A stretch of DNA of 64,000 nucleotides, taken from contig NZ_FNBD01000007.1 in the NCBI RefSeq assembly GCF_900102165.1, positions 124,001-188,000 on the forward strand, written 5' to 3'. Below, piece by piece: positions 26,151-35,158 of this stretch. Under the pieces are notes generated by a model, which did not search any database, had not been told where the DNA came from, and worked only from the letters and a program-made list of their open reading frames with translations. This stretch comes from Cellulophaga baltica (GTDB taxonomy: Bacteria; Bacteroidota; Bacteroidia; Flavobacteriales; Flavobacteriaceae). The first letter of the stretch is position 1, and each line of letters starts with the position of its first letter. The position numbers and the translations under genes were made by a program.

Positions 26151-26618
26151 ATGAGCAATAACAAGAACCAAGACATCGTAAAAAATGTCTTTACAAAATT
26201 TTTAGAAGAAAACGGGCACCGGAAGACACCTGAACGATACGCTATACTCCAAGAAATTTACGATAGCGAAGAACATTTTGATATTGAGAGTTTGTACATC
26301 AATATGAAAAATAAAAACTATCGGGTAAGTCGTGCTACACTATACAACACCATAGAACTTTTATTGGACTGTAAACTGGTACGTAAGCACCAGTTTGGAA
26401 AGAATCAAGCACAATATGAGAAATCATATTTTGATCGCCAACATGATCATGTAATTCTTACAGATACCGGCGAAGTTATGGAGTTTTGCGATCCTCGTAT
26501 TCAATCTATCAAAAAGACTATAGAAGAAGTATTTGATATCTCAATAACAAATCATTCGCTTTATTTCTATGGCACAAAAAACAAAGCAGAAAACAACGAC
26601 GATAATAAAAACAACTAA
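26151..26618 (+). CDS. Fur-family metalloregulator without the structural CxxC zinc site
   Basis: This 155-residue DNA-binding protein has the Fur winged-helix domain ([15 protein letters not shown], then [19 protein letters not shown]) and the dimerisation/metal domain marked by [15 protein letters not shown]. Where Fur and PerR usually have a CxxC, this protein has TDTG, and the C-terminal CxxC pair is missing as well. The structural zinc site is therefore absent; only single cysteines remain. Whether it senses iron, zinc or peroxide is unclear. The C-terminus ends in an Asn/Asp-rich tail. purA starts 12 bases downstream, so the two are probably co-transcribed. Confidence 0.92.
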   Translation: MSNNKNQDIVKNVFTKFLEENGHRKTPERYAILQEIYDSEEHFDIESLYINMKNKNYRVSRATLYNTIELLLDCKLVRKHQFGKNQAQYEKSYFDRQHDHVILTDTGEVMEFCDPRIQSIKKTIEEVFDISITNHSLYFYGTKNKAENNDDNKNN

Positions 26619-26630
26619 CCAAATACACTA

Positions 26631-27902
26631 ATGGCTGTAGATTTACTACTTGGGCTTCAATGGGGAGACGAAGGAAAAGGAAAAATTGTTGATGTACTTA
26701 CTCAAGATTACGACATAATAGCGCGTTTTCAAGGGGGTCCAAACGCAGGACACACTTTAGAATTTGATGGTATCAAACATGTTTTGCATACGATACCTTC
26801 AGGAATATTTCATAAAGGTGCAATGAATATAGTTGGAAATGGAGTGGTAATAGACCCTGTCATTTTTCAAAAAGAATTAGATAACTTAAAGCAATTTAAT
26901 CTTGATATTAAATCGATTTTATTAATATCAAGAAAAGCACATTTAATTTTACCTACACACCGTTTGCTTGATGCAGCTTCTGAAACAGCTAAAGGAAAAG
27001 CAAAAATTGGTTCTACACTAAAAGGTATTGGTCCAACATATATGGATAAAACCGGTAGAAACGGAATGCGTGTTGGTGATTTAGAATTTTCTGATTGGAA
27101 AGAAAAATATAGAATTCTTGCTGATAAGCATGAAGCTATGATTGGTTTTTACAATGTAGACATACAATATGATTTACCTGAGTTAGAAGCAGAATTTTTT
27201 AAGGCTGTAGAAGCTTTAAAAGAACTTACTTTTATTGATAGTGAAGAATATTTATTTAAAGCACAAAAAGAAGGTAAAAAAATATTAGCAGAAGGGGCAC
27301 AAGGATCGCTGTTAGATATTGATTTTGGAACCTATCCGTTTGTAACTTCTTCTAACACAACAGCAGCAGGTGCATGTACTGGTTTAGGAGTTGCTCCTAA
27401 TCAAATTGGCGATGTTAAAGGTATTTTTAAAGCATATACTACCCGTGTAGGTAGCGGACCATTCCCTACGGAATTGTTTGATGCCGATGGAGAAACTATG
27501 GGTAGAGTTGGTAATGAGTTTGGTGCTACCACTGGTAGAGCAAGACGTTGCGGATGGCTAGATTTAGTGGCTTTAAAATATGCTGTTCAAATTAATGGCG
27601 TTACAGAATTAATGATGATGAAAGGCGATGTGCTTAGTGGTTTTAAAAAACTAAAAGTATGTACTTCTTATAATTACAAAGGAGAGACTATCACTCATTT
27701 ACCGTATAATATTGAAGCAGAAAACTTAACTCCTATCTACAAAGAGATGGAGGGTTGGAATGAAGATTTGACAAAAATGACTTCTGAAGATCAATTCCCT
27801 AAAGCTTTGAATGAATATATTTTATTTTTAGAGAAGGAATTAGAAGTGCCTATAAAAATAGTTTCAGTTGGTCCAGATAGGACACAAACAATACACAGAT
27901 AA
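26631..27902 (+). CDS. purA: Adenylosuccinate synthetase
   Basis: PurA joins IMP and aspartate using GTP in the first step of AMP synthesis. The 423-residue protein opens with LLGLQWGDEGKGKIVD, the GTP-binding and catalytic loop. It carries FQGGPNAGHT, GIGPTYMDKTGRNG and the C-terminal GPDRTQTI. Length and motifs are complete. It sits 12 bases after the Fur-family gene and is followed by a strong hairpin terminator. Confidence 0.97.
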   Translation: MAVDLLLGLQWGDEGKGKIVDVLTQDYDIIARFQGGPNAGHTLEFDGIKHVLHTIPSGIFHKGAMNIVGNGVVIDPVIFQKELDNLKQFNLDIKSILLISRKAHLILPTHRLLDAASETAKGKAKIGSTLKGIGPTYMDKTGRNGMRVGDLEFSDWKEKYRILADKHEAMIGFYNVDIQYDLPELEAEFFKAVEALKELTFIDSEEYLFKAQKEGKKILAEGAQGSLLDIDFGTYPFVTSSNTTAAGACTGLGVAPNQIGDVKGIFKAYTTRVGSGPFPTELFDADGETMGRVGNEFGATTGRARRCGWLDLVALKYAVQINGVTELMMMKGDVLSGFKKLKVCTSYNYKGETITHLPYNIEAENLTPIYKEMEGWNEDLTKMTSEDQFPKALNEYILFLEKELEVPIKIVSVGPDRTQTIHR

Positions 27903-27906
27903 ATTT

Positions 27907-27933
27907 AAAAGCCACTTTCGAGTGGCTTTTTTT
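27907..27933 (+). terminator. Rho-independent terminator after purA
   Basis: The stem AAAAGCCACT/AGTGGCTTTT with a TTCG-type loop and T-tract begins five bases after the purA stop. Confidence 0.92.
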
Positions 27934-28029
27934 ATACCTAGTCCTCTACAAACGTATATAGTTCTAATTAAAATCTCTATATTAGATTAAATAGGACTAG
28001 AGATAGCCTATCACTAAAAATTCAATAAA

Positions 28030-28569
28030 ATGAAGCTTTCAATTAAATTCATATGCATCATACTTTTCTTATCTTATGGTCACTGTAAGGGGCAAGAAAA
28101 GACACATGTTGAAAATGAAGTTATAGTATCTTTTATTAATGATATCCTAAAAAGTGACTCGTTAGATCTTCCACAGTTCTATGCCTATACCGACGTTCAT
28201 AAATCCTCGAAAGGAAATCCCAAATTTGAGTTCTTAATACCATTTGTTGTGGATCAATTAAGAACAAGTAGTTCCACAAAAGAGATAACCAAGAGCCAAG
28301 TAGTATCGTATAAAGAGGCTCTTATTTTATTTAAAGGAACGAGTTCAGAAGAACGATTAAACAATATTCATTACTCAAATACTGATTTTATCTATTTCTG
28401 GATATTCTCAGATGACATACAAAAAGGGGAGTTTTTAATGTTTATTATCAAAAATGACAAAATAATCTCTTTTTTCCCATATTCACACATCACCGATAGA
28501 CAAAAAATTGTTCCGTTTTTATTGAATAAAAAGCATAAAGAAGAAGATTTTATATTAATAAAAGCTTAA
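28030..28569 (+). CDS. Exported protein of unknown function
   Basis: I do not recognise this 179-residue protein. It has a Sec signal peptide (hydrophobic core IIFLSY-like at residues 8-17, cleavage near CKGQ at 20-23). The mature domain has mixed alpha/beta character and two aromatic-rich stretches, 'NTDFIYFWIFSDDIQ' and 'KIISFFPYSH'. The cysteine near residue 19 is not in a good lipobox. It stands alone between the purA terminator and the OstA-like gene, with about 125-140 bases on each side. Codon use looks like that of its neighbours. Confidence 0.65.
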   Translation: MKLSIKFICIILFLSYGHCKGQEKTHVENEVIVSFINDILKSDSLDLPQFYAYTDVHKSSKGNPKFEFLIPFVVDQLRTSSSTKEITKSQVVSYKEALILFKGTSSEERLNNIHYSNTDFIYFWIFSDDIQKGEFLMFIIKNDKIISFFPYSHITDRQKIVPFLLNKKHKEEDFILIKA

Positions 28570-28704
28570 TTATTGAATATTCAATTAGCCTTTCATACTA
28601 AAACAACCTCTAGATAGTTTTATTTATTTCGCAGCCGTTAGACTATAATAGTGGGGGAAATACTAAATTTATGCTAATCGGCTTTTGCCTGTATTAAAAA
28701 TCCC

Positions 28705-28712
28705 TATTTTTG
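28705..28712 (+). promoter_or_regulatory. -7 promoter element of the OstA-like gene
   Basis: TATTTTTG (TAnnTTTG) has a TTTG 17 bases further upstream (28684-28687), matching the two-part flavobacterial promoter. The apparent TTG start at 28710 lies inside this element. Confidence 0.6.
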
Positions 28713-28730
28713 AGCAAAATTTTAAACCTA

Positions 28731-30512
28731 GTGCAAAAACTCTTTGTTTTATTTTTAGTCCTATTTAGTTCAGCCTTAAGTTTTGCACAGCAAGACACAC
28801 TTGCTGAAAACAAGCAAATAAATATTGTTTACGGTGGTACCTTTACTAAAGATGAAGCTAAATATCCTGGCGCTTCCATATTTAGTATGGATGACAGACA
28901 GGTGCAATTTGAGCACCAAGGAGCCGATTTATGGTGCGATTATGCTATATTTCATCAGAAGGAAAACCGATTGAAAGCAGTAGGTAATATACGTCTTCAA
29001 CAAGGAGATTCTGTTCAAATGACCAGTGGCAAAGTAGATTATGATGGAAATACAAAGCTTGCCAAAGCATGGCAAAATGTAATTTTAGAACAAAACCCTG
29101 GAATGCGATTAGAAACGGATACCCTACGTTTTGATCGTGAGAAGCAAGAAGCATACTATAAAGATTTTGGTACGGTCATAGATTCTACCAATACCCTTAC
29201 CAGCCAGATTGGTCGCTATTACATGGAAACAAAAAAATATCAGTTTCTAGATAGCGTGCATATAGACAACCCTGAATACAAAGTAGATTCTAAACAGCTT
29301 GATTATTATACTTCTTCTAAGAACGCCTATATGTACGGACCTTCTACCGTAACAGGTAAAACCTACAAAATTTATTGTGAGCGTGGCTTTTATGATACCA
29401 AGGTAGAGAGTGGTTACGGAATTAAGAACACACGAATAGATTATAACAACAGAATAATTGTTGGAGATAGCGTTTATTTCAACAAAGCCAAGGAATATGC
29501 TTCTGCAACTAATAACATTACCATTACAGACACGATAAATAATGGCATTATTCGCGCACATTATGCCGAGGTATTTAAAGCTAAAGATTCTGTTTTTGCA
29601 ACAAAAAGAGCAGTAGCCATTAGTTTGGTAGAAAAAGATTCGCTTTACATACATGGAGACACTTTAATGATCACCGGGAAACCGGAAAAGAGAATCATGC
29701 GCGCTTTTAAAAATGCTAAATTTTACAAAACTGATTTAAGCGGAAAAGCAGATTCTATTCATGTAGAAGAAATTACCGGCTTAACACAATTGATTGGAAA
29801 AAAAATCCCGAAGGATACCAAAGAAATAAATTGGCCAAAATATTACCCCGTGATATGGAATGGCGAAAATCAAATGACTGGAGATAGTATTCATTTGATA
29901 TCAGACCTTGAAACCGAAAAATTAGATTCTCTAAAAGTGATAAAAAATGCTTTTATAGTTTCTTTTGACACCATAGGAAAAACAGGATACAACCAAGCAA
30001 AAGGAATAGATCTTTACGGGAAATTTCTTGAGAACACTTTAGATGAAGTAGACTTGATAGGAAATACCGAAGTTGTTTACTGGATGTATAATGACGACCA
30101 AGAACTAATTGGAATCAATAAAACCATCTGTAGTAAAATCAACATCACTTTTGTAAATAATGATGTTGAAGACCTTACCTTCTATGTAGATCCTGATGGT
30201 GATATTTTTCCTGAGAAAGATTTAGAAGAAGAGTTAAGAATTTTGAAAGGAATGGTTTGGCGCGGCGATGAACGTATTTTAACTAAAGATGATATCTTTG
30301 ATGAAGATGATAACAACATCAAGCTCGTGGTTATTCAAGGAATAGAAAACCCTATTGACATTGATGCAGAGGAAGAGCAACGCAGTAAAAATGCATCAGA
30401 TCCTGTAAATAATTTACCCACGAATGTTGCTAGCCCATCGCCTAGCAGCAAAGCTGTGGTCACCAAAAGTAAGTCTAGCAAAATTAAAGCTGCTGATAAA
30501 AAGTCTAATTAA
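28731..30512 (+). CDS. OstA-like (LptA/LptD N-domain) exported protein
   Basis: This protein of about 593 residues has a signal peptide (hydrophobic run LFVLFLVLFSSALS, cleavage near FAQ). It carries a large OstA/LptA-like beta-jellyroll region (about 30-230) with repeated short strands of the type 'V.Y.G.TKLAKAW.NV'. LptA and OstA proteins carry lipopolysaccharide across the periplasm, so a role in outer-membrane lipid transport is likely. A TTG at 28710 could extend the frame but lies inside a promoter element, so the GTG at 28731 is preferred. The C-terminus is acidic, then Ser/Lys-rich. The aminotransferase gene starts four bases after the stop. Confidence 0.82.
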   Translation: MQKLFVLFLVLFSSALSFAQQDTLAENKQINIVYGGTFTKDEAKYPGASIFSMDDRQVQFEHQGADLWCDYAIFHQKENRLKAVGNIRLQQGDSVQMTSGKVDYDGNTKLAKAWQNVILEQNPGMRLETDTLRFDREKQEAYYKDFGTVIDSTNTLTSQIGRYYMETKKYQFLDSVHIDNPEYKVDSKQLDYYTSSKNAYMYGPSTVTGKTYKIYCERGFYDTKVESGYGIKNTRIDYNNRIIVGDSVYFNKAKEYASATNNITITDTINNGIIRAHYAEVFKAKDSVFATKRAVAISLVEKDSLYIHGDTLMITGKPEKRIMRAFKNAKFYKTDLSGKADSIHVEEITGLTQLIGKKIPKDTKEINWPKYYPVIWNGENQMTGDSIHLISDLETEKLDSLKVIKNAFIVSFDTIGKTGYNQAKGIDLYGKFLENTLDEVDLIGNTEVVYWMYNDDQELIGINKTICSKINITFVNNDVEDLTFYVDPDGDIFPEKDLEEELRILKGMVWRGDERILTKDDIFDEDDNNIKLVVIQGIENPIDIDAEEEQRSKNASDPVNNLPTNVASPSPSSKAVVTKSKSSKIKAADKKSN

Positions 30513-30516
30513 AGGT

Positions 30517-31692
30517 ATGAAAGAAGACTTTTACAAACATCAAACTCAAACAACGCCACACCCTCTAGCCTTAGAAGTTTCTCATGCTAAAGGAAGTTAC
30601 ATCTATGATACGGACGGCAACGCACATTTAGATTTTGTAGCTGGAGTCTCCGCTTGTAGTTTGGGACACTGTCATCCAAGAGTATCACAGGCTATAAAAG
30701 ATCAGGTAGACCTTTATGCACATGTAATGGTTTACGGGGAATACATTCAAAAACCTGCTGTAGCATATACCACCCTCCTAGCCTCATTACTTCCTGAAAG
30801 TCTTGAAACCACCTATTTAGTTAATTCAGGTACCGAGGCTATTGAAGGAGCTTTAAAATTAGCGCGAAGAGCAACAGGCAGAACAGAGATTTTTGCAGCT
30901 ACACATGCCTATCATGGCAATACCATGGGAAGTTTAAGTGTAATGGGCTATGAAGAACGAAAAAGTGCATTCAGACCCTTATTACCAGATGTTCGGTTTT
31001 TACAGTTTAATGATGAATCCGCTATTGCAGCCATCACCGAAAAAACCGCTGGTGTTATTCTAGAAACGATTCAAGGAGGAGCGGGATTTATTGTTCCTGA
31101 AAATAATTTCTTAACAAAAATTAGAAAACGCTGCTCGGAAGTAGGCGCACTACTCATATTAGACGAAATACAACCTGGTTTTGGTAGAACAGGAAAATTG
31201 TTTGCTTTTGAACATTATAATTGCATTCCGGATATCTTAGTGATAGGAAAAGGGATGGCAGGCGGTTTACCTGTAGGTGCATTTGTAGCATCACGCAGCT
31301 TGATGCAAACACTACAGGACGCTCCAAAATTAGGCCACATTACTACTTTTGGAGGTAATCCCGTAATTGCAGCAGCATGTTTGGCTACTTTACGTGAGAT
31401 TACTGAAACAAATTTAATTGCAGATACTTTAGAAAAAGAAAGGCTTTTTAGAACCTTATTACAGCACAAATTAATTAAAGAAATTAGAGGAAAGGGATTA
31501 ATGCTCGCTCTAATTGTTGAAGACTTAGAAGTCGCAAACCATTTAATACTAACTGCTGCCAAAGAAAAACTAATTCTTTTTTGGCTATTGTTTGAGCCTA
31601 AAGCAGTACGTATTTCTCCACCGCTAACCATTTCCAATCAGGAGATTACAGCAGGTTGCCAACAAATTATATCCATTTTAAATCAGTATTAA
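30517..31692 (+). CDS. Class III aminotransferase (PLP-dependent)
   Basis: This 391-residue PLP enzyme is of the acetylornithine/4-aminobutyrate aminotransferase type. Visible motifs are DFVAGVSACSLGHCHP, NSGTEAIEGALKLARRATGR, the cofactor-binding ILDEIQPGFGRTG and the lysine in VIGKGMAGGLPVGAF that binds PLP. The frame is open to 30424, but the ATG at 30517 is used because homology begins at MKEDFYKHQ and the upstream part overlaps the OstA-like gene. Its amino donor and acceptor cannot be assigned from sequence, and it is not near arginine genes here. Only four bases separate it from the OstA-like gene. Confidence 0.92.
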   Translation: MKEDFYKHQTQTTPHPLALEVSHAKGSYIYDTDGNAHLDFVAGVSACSLGHCHPRVSQAIKDQVDLYAHVMVYGEYIQKPAVAYTTLLASLLPESLETTYLVNSGTEAIEGALKLARRATGRTEIFAATHAYHGNTMGSLSVMGYEERKSAFRPLLPDVRFLQFNDESAIAAITEKTAGVILETIQGGAGFIVPENNFLTKIRKRCSEVGALLILDEIQPGFGRTGKLFAFEHYNCIPDILVIGKGMAGGLPVGAFVASRSLMQTLQDAPKLGHITTFGGNPVIAAACLATLREITETNLIADTLEKERLFRTLLQHKLIKEIRGKGLMLALIVEDLEVANHLILTAAKEKLILFWLLFEPKAVRISPPLTISNQEITAGCQQIISILNQY

Positions 31693-31791
31693 ACTTATTT
31701 TGTTAACTATTTTGTTAATAATACGGAAGGTTTATCTCCGTAAAAATAAGCTGTATGTACTATATTTAAATTATTAGAAAAAAAAAGGCCT

Positions 31792-33192
31792 ATGGCATTA
31801 GATGCAGAAGAAAGACCAAGCCAACCTATTACCAAGTTTGAATCCATGTTAAAGACAGATGATGTCTATTTTTTTGACTCGGAAGATTTTGAGGATATTA
31901 TTCATCATTATCTAAACAATGGAAAAATTGCGTTGGCAAAGAAGGCTATTAAGATTGGCTTACAGCAACATCCAGGTGCAATTGAGCTAAAACTTTTGCA
32001 AATAGAAGTTTTTGTTTTTGAAAACAAACTTGAAGAAGCTGAAAATATGCTGGATGATTTACAGCAACTAGATCATCGAAATGAAGAAATATACATTCAA
32101 CGTGCTAATATTTTTTCTAAAAAAGATGATCATATAGGAGCTATAAATTTACTTCAGAAAGCGCTGGACTTAACCGATGATGGTTTTGACATTTATTCCT
32201 TGTTAGGAATGGAGTATCTTTTCATGGACGATTTTGAAATGGCCAAAAAGAGCTTCATGAAATGCGTTGAGTTTGATGATGAAGATTATTCTTCCTTATA
32301 CAACGTAATTTACTGCTTTGAGTTTTTAGAAGATTTTGATGGCGCCATTGTGTATCTTAATGATTATCTAGAGGAAAATCCCTATTCCGAAGTTGCATGG
32401 CATCAATTGGGGAAACAGTACTTCTCAAAAAAAATGTACAAGGAAGCTTTAAGTGCCTTTGATTTTGCTATTATTTCAGATGATAGATTTATAGGTGCTT
32501 ATTTTGAAAAAGGAAAAGTATTAGAAAAACTGGGCCTATACAATGAAGCTATTGATAATTACGAAACTACCATTACTATAGAAGACCCTACTTCTCATGC
32601 CTATTTACGTATTGGCAAATGCCATGAAAAATTAGGAAATGAAGAAATGGCGAAATATTATTTCTACCATACGGTTCATGAAGATCCACTTCTTGACAAA
32701 GGCTGGTTAGCCATTACCGATTTTTATTACCGTCTAAAAAACTATGACCGAGCGGCTTATTACATCAGTAAAGCCATAAATATTGACAGTGAGAATCCGG
32801 TGTATTGGAAAAAAAGCGGTAAAATAAATGCTGCAATTCAACGCTATGACGAGGCAGACTTTGCCTTTAAACAAGCGGTAGACTTTGGTAACTACGAATT
32901 AGATACTTGGCTATTATGGGCTTTTGTCAATGAGAAAAATGAAAATTACGAATCTGCTATTGCCATACTCACACAAGGAAAAGAATTTCATCCTGAGGAA
33001 GCAGATATTTTATTTGCACTTTCTGGTAATCATAGTTTGTTGGGAGATATTAAAATGGCACGAGATTACGTTACGGAAGCATTAATTTTAAATTCCAAAG
33101 GCTTAGAAACTTTTCAAATTAATTACCCAAAATTCTGTGCTACAGATTGGATGCAAAACATATTAGAACAATATAAAAACGATTCCAAATAA
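31792..33192 (+). CDS. Tetratricopeptide-repeat protein
   Basis: This 466-residue soluble protein is built almost entirely of tetratricopeptide repeats, about twelve, from roughly residue 35 to 455. They show the usual W/L-G-Y-A-F-A-P spacing, for example 'AYFEKGKVLEKLGLYNEAIDNYE' and 'AYLRIGKCHEKLGNEEMAKYYF'. There is no signal peptide. Such proteins act as scaffolds; no partner is evident. It is rich in Asp and Glu. It ends 26 bases before the first DUF368 gene, but that gene has its own promoter. Confidence 0.88.
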   Translation: MALDAEERPSQPITKFESMLKTDDVYFFDSEDFEDIIHHYLNNGKIALAKKAIKIGLQQHPGAIELKLLQIEVFVFENKLEEAENMLDDLQQLDHRNEEIYIQRANIFSKKDDHIGAINLLQKALDLTDDGFDIYSLLGMEYLFMDDFEMAKKSFMKCVEFDDEDYSSLYNVIYCFEFLEDFDGAIVYLNDYLEENPYSEVAWHQLGKQYFSKKMYKEALSAFDFAIISDDRFIGAYFEKGKVLEKLGLYNEAIDNYETTITIEDPTSHAYLRIGKCHEKLGNEEMAKYYFYHTVHEDPLLDKGWLAITDFYYRLKNYDRAAYYISKAINIDSENPVYWKKSGKINAAIQRYDEADFAFKQAVDFGNYELDTWLLWAFVNEKNENYESAIAILTQGKEFHPEEADILFALSGNHSLLGDIKMARDYVTEALILNSKGLETFQINYPKFCATDWMQNILEQYKNDSK

Positions 33193-33198
33193 AAAAAC

Positions 33199-33206
33199 TA
33201 TTTTTG
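33199..33206 (+). promoter_or_regulatory. -7 promoter element of the DUF368 pair
   Basis: TATTTTTG (TAnnTTTG) lies 12 bases before the ATG at 33219, so the leader would be about six bases. Confidence 0.6.
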
Positions 33207-33218
33207 TTTTTTTAGCTT

Positions 33219-34136
33219 ATGGAAAATCGCAATTTATTACACTATTTTTTTATCACCTTAAAAGGAATGGCAATGGGTGCTGCAGATGTAGTACCAGGTG
33301 TTTCTGGTGGTACCATCGCATTTATTTCTGGAATTTACGAAGAGCTTATAGATTCTATAAACAATGTAGATATTTCGCTTTTTAAAACCTTAAAAACATT
33401 GGGTATAAAAAGCTTTTGGAAGCAACTTAACGGAAATTTCTTAGTAGCACTATTTTTAGGAATTGGAATTAGCGTACTTTCTCTTGCGAAAGGAATTAGT
33501 TGGTTACTTTTAAACCAACCTGTACTTTTATGGTCTTTCTTTTTTGGCCTTGTAGTTGCTAGTATCTTATTTGTAGGTAAATCTGTTGAAAAATGGAATT
33601 TAGCTACTATCGTTATGCTTGTCATTGGCACTGGTATGGCTTATTATATTACTACCCTACCCCCTGCTGAAAATACAGATAGCTTGCCTTTTTTATTTTT
33701 ATCTGGAGCCTTAGCCATATGTGCCATGATACTACCAGGCATCTCAGGTGCTTTTATCCTCGTACTTTTAGGGTCTTATAAAGTTATTTTAGATGCTGTT
33801 CATGAGTATGATTTAAAAATTGTAGCTACCGTTGGTTTAGGTGCAATATTTGGACTATTGAGCTTTGCCAGACTTTTAAAATGGATGTTTAAGCATTATA
33901 AGGATATAACCTTAGCCGTACTTACTGGATTTATTTTAGGATCCCTAAATAAAATATGGCCTTGGAAAAAAATACTAGAGACCAAAGTTTTCGGCGACAA
34001 AATTATCACGGTATCTGAAGAAAGTGTTTCTCCTTTTTCTTATGAGGGTGATCACCAATTGATGTTTGCTATTATTTTAGCCCTTGTTGGTTTTTCTTTG
34101 ATATTACTCTTAGAAAAATTAGCCTCTAAAAAGTAA
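33219..34136 (+). CDS. DUF368 membrane protein (PopT-like polyprenyl-phosphate translocase), copy 1
   Basis: This 305-residue polytopic protein has about eight hydrophobic helices and the DUF368 signature GAADVVPGVSGGTIAFISGIYEE near the N-terminus. A second, related 'MILPGISGAFILVLLGSYK' follows in the middle. DUF368 proteins, named PopT in recent work, are one of the two protein families shown to recycle undecaprenyl phosphate across the membrane for cell-wall synthesis. That function is inferred here from family membership. It is followed after 11 bases by a second DUF368 gene and then aroE, with which it probably forms an operon. Confidence 0.9.
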   Translation: MENRNLLHYFFITLKGMAMGAADVVPGVSGGTIAFISGIYEELIDSINNVDISLFKTLKTLGIKSFWKQLNGNFLVALFLGIGISVLSLAKGISWLLLNQPVLLWSFFFGLVVASILFVGKSVEKWNLATIVMLVIGTGMAYYITTLPPAENTDSLPFLFLSGALAICAMILPGISGAFILVLLGSYKVILDAVHEYDLKIVATVGLGAIFGLLSFARLLKWMFKHYKDITLAVLTGFILGSLNKIWPWKKILETKVFGDKIITVSEESVSPFSYEGDHQLMFAIILALVGFSLILLLEKLASKK

Positions 34137-34147
34137 ACCGTGTAGTT

Positions 34148-35158
34148 ATGCAAGCACCTAGAACATTTTCAGATAAGTTTTGGCTTGTCATAAAAGGCTT
34201 GTGCATGGGTGCCGCAAATAAAGTTCCTGGAGTTTCTGGAGGTATTGTAGCCTTTGTAGGCGGATTTTATGAAGAGTTTATTTATTCACTCCAAAAAGTA
34301 AACCTAAAGGCTTTTAAGCTTCTTTTCAACAGTAGATTTAAAAGCTTTTATAGATATATTAATGGTCAGTTCTTAGCTTTATTAATTTTTGGGATGCTAG
34401 TGAGTTACTTCAGCATCTCTAAACTTTTAGATTACTTTTTGGAGCGTAAAGAACTCTATGTTTGGTCGGCCTTCTTCGGTATGATCATTGGCTCAATCTA
34501 TTATATTTCTAAAGATTTCAACCATTGGAATAGGAAGACTATTTCAGCAGGAATATTCGGTTTAATCTTAGGAATTGCCATTAGCTTTCTTAATCCAGCA
34601 ACGCAAAATGATAATCTAGTTTTTATTTTTTTCTGCGGAATCATAAGTGTTTCAGGTATGACACTTCCTGGATTATCAGGATCATTCATCTTAATTTTAC
34701 TAGGAAACTATGTCTTGCTATTGGTCGATTCTGTAAATTCTCTTTTTGATACGTTTTCAGAATTTCTACAGGGCGATTTTAGTTTTTATCAAAATGAAAA
34801 AAGAGTAAAAACCTTGAAAATATTAGCCGTGTTTACCGCAGGCTCTACAGTAGGCTTAGTAACATTATCACACTTGCTCACCTACTTGCTCAAACATTTT
34901 AAACACATTACAACTGCCATCATCATAGGTTTTATTACAGGATCATTAGGCGTTGTTTGGCCTTGGAAAAAAACAATCCTAAAAACAACAGTAGACGGAA
35001 GCCTACAGTTAGATTCCAATGGCAATGAAATTATAGTTAATTACAAAAGATATTTACCAGAGATCACGAGTTCAGAAACATGGTGGGCATTTTTATTTGT
35101 AGCAGTAGGTATCTTTATATTTTTAGGTTTAGATTGGTATGGAAAACAAAGAAAATAA
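34148..35158 (+). CDS. DUF368 membrane protein (PopT-like polyprenyl-phosphate translocase), copy 2
   Basis: This 336-residue protein is a paralogue of the preceding gene, with the same layout. It has GAANKVPGVSGGIVAFVGGFYEE near the N-terminus and 'MTLPGLSGSFILILLGNYV' in the middle, with about eight membrane helices. It differs in an extra loop and in replacing AD by AN at the start of the signature. The two copies probably arose by tandem duplication. They may form a heteromer or have different lipid substrates; neither is shown. Its 3' end overlaps the aroE start by 20 bases, which suggests coupled translation. Confidence 0.9.
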   Translation: MQAPRTFSDKFWLVIKGLCMGAANKVPGVSGGIVAFVGGFYEEFIYSLQKVNLKAFKLLFNSRFKSFYRYINGQFLALLIFGMLVSYFSISKLLDYFLERKELYVWSAFFGMIIGSIYYISKDFNHWNRKTISAGIFGLILGIAISFLNPATQNDNLVFIFFCGIISVSGMTLPGLSGSFILILLGNYVLLLVDSVNSLFDTFSEFLQGDFSFYQNEKRVKTLKILAVFTAGSTVGLVTLSHLLTYLLKHFKHITTAIIIGFITGSLGVVWPWKKTILKTTVDGSLQLDSNGNEIIVNYKRYLPEITSSETWWAFLFVAVGIFIFLGLDWYGKQRK

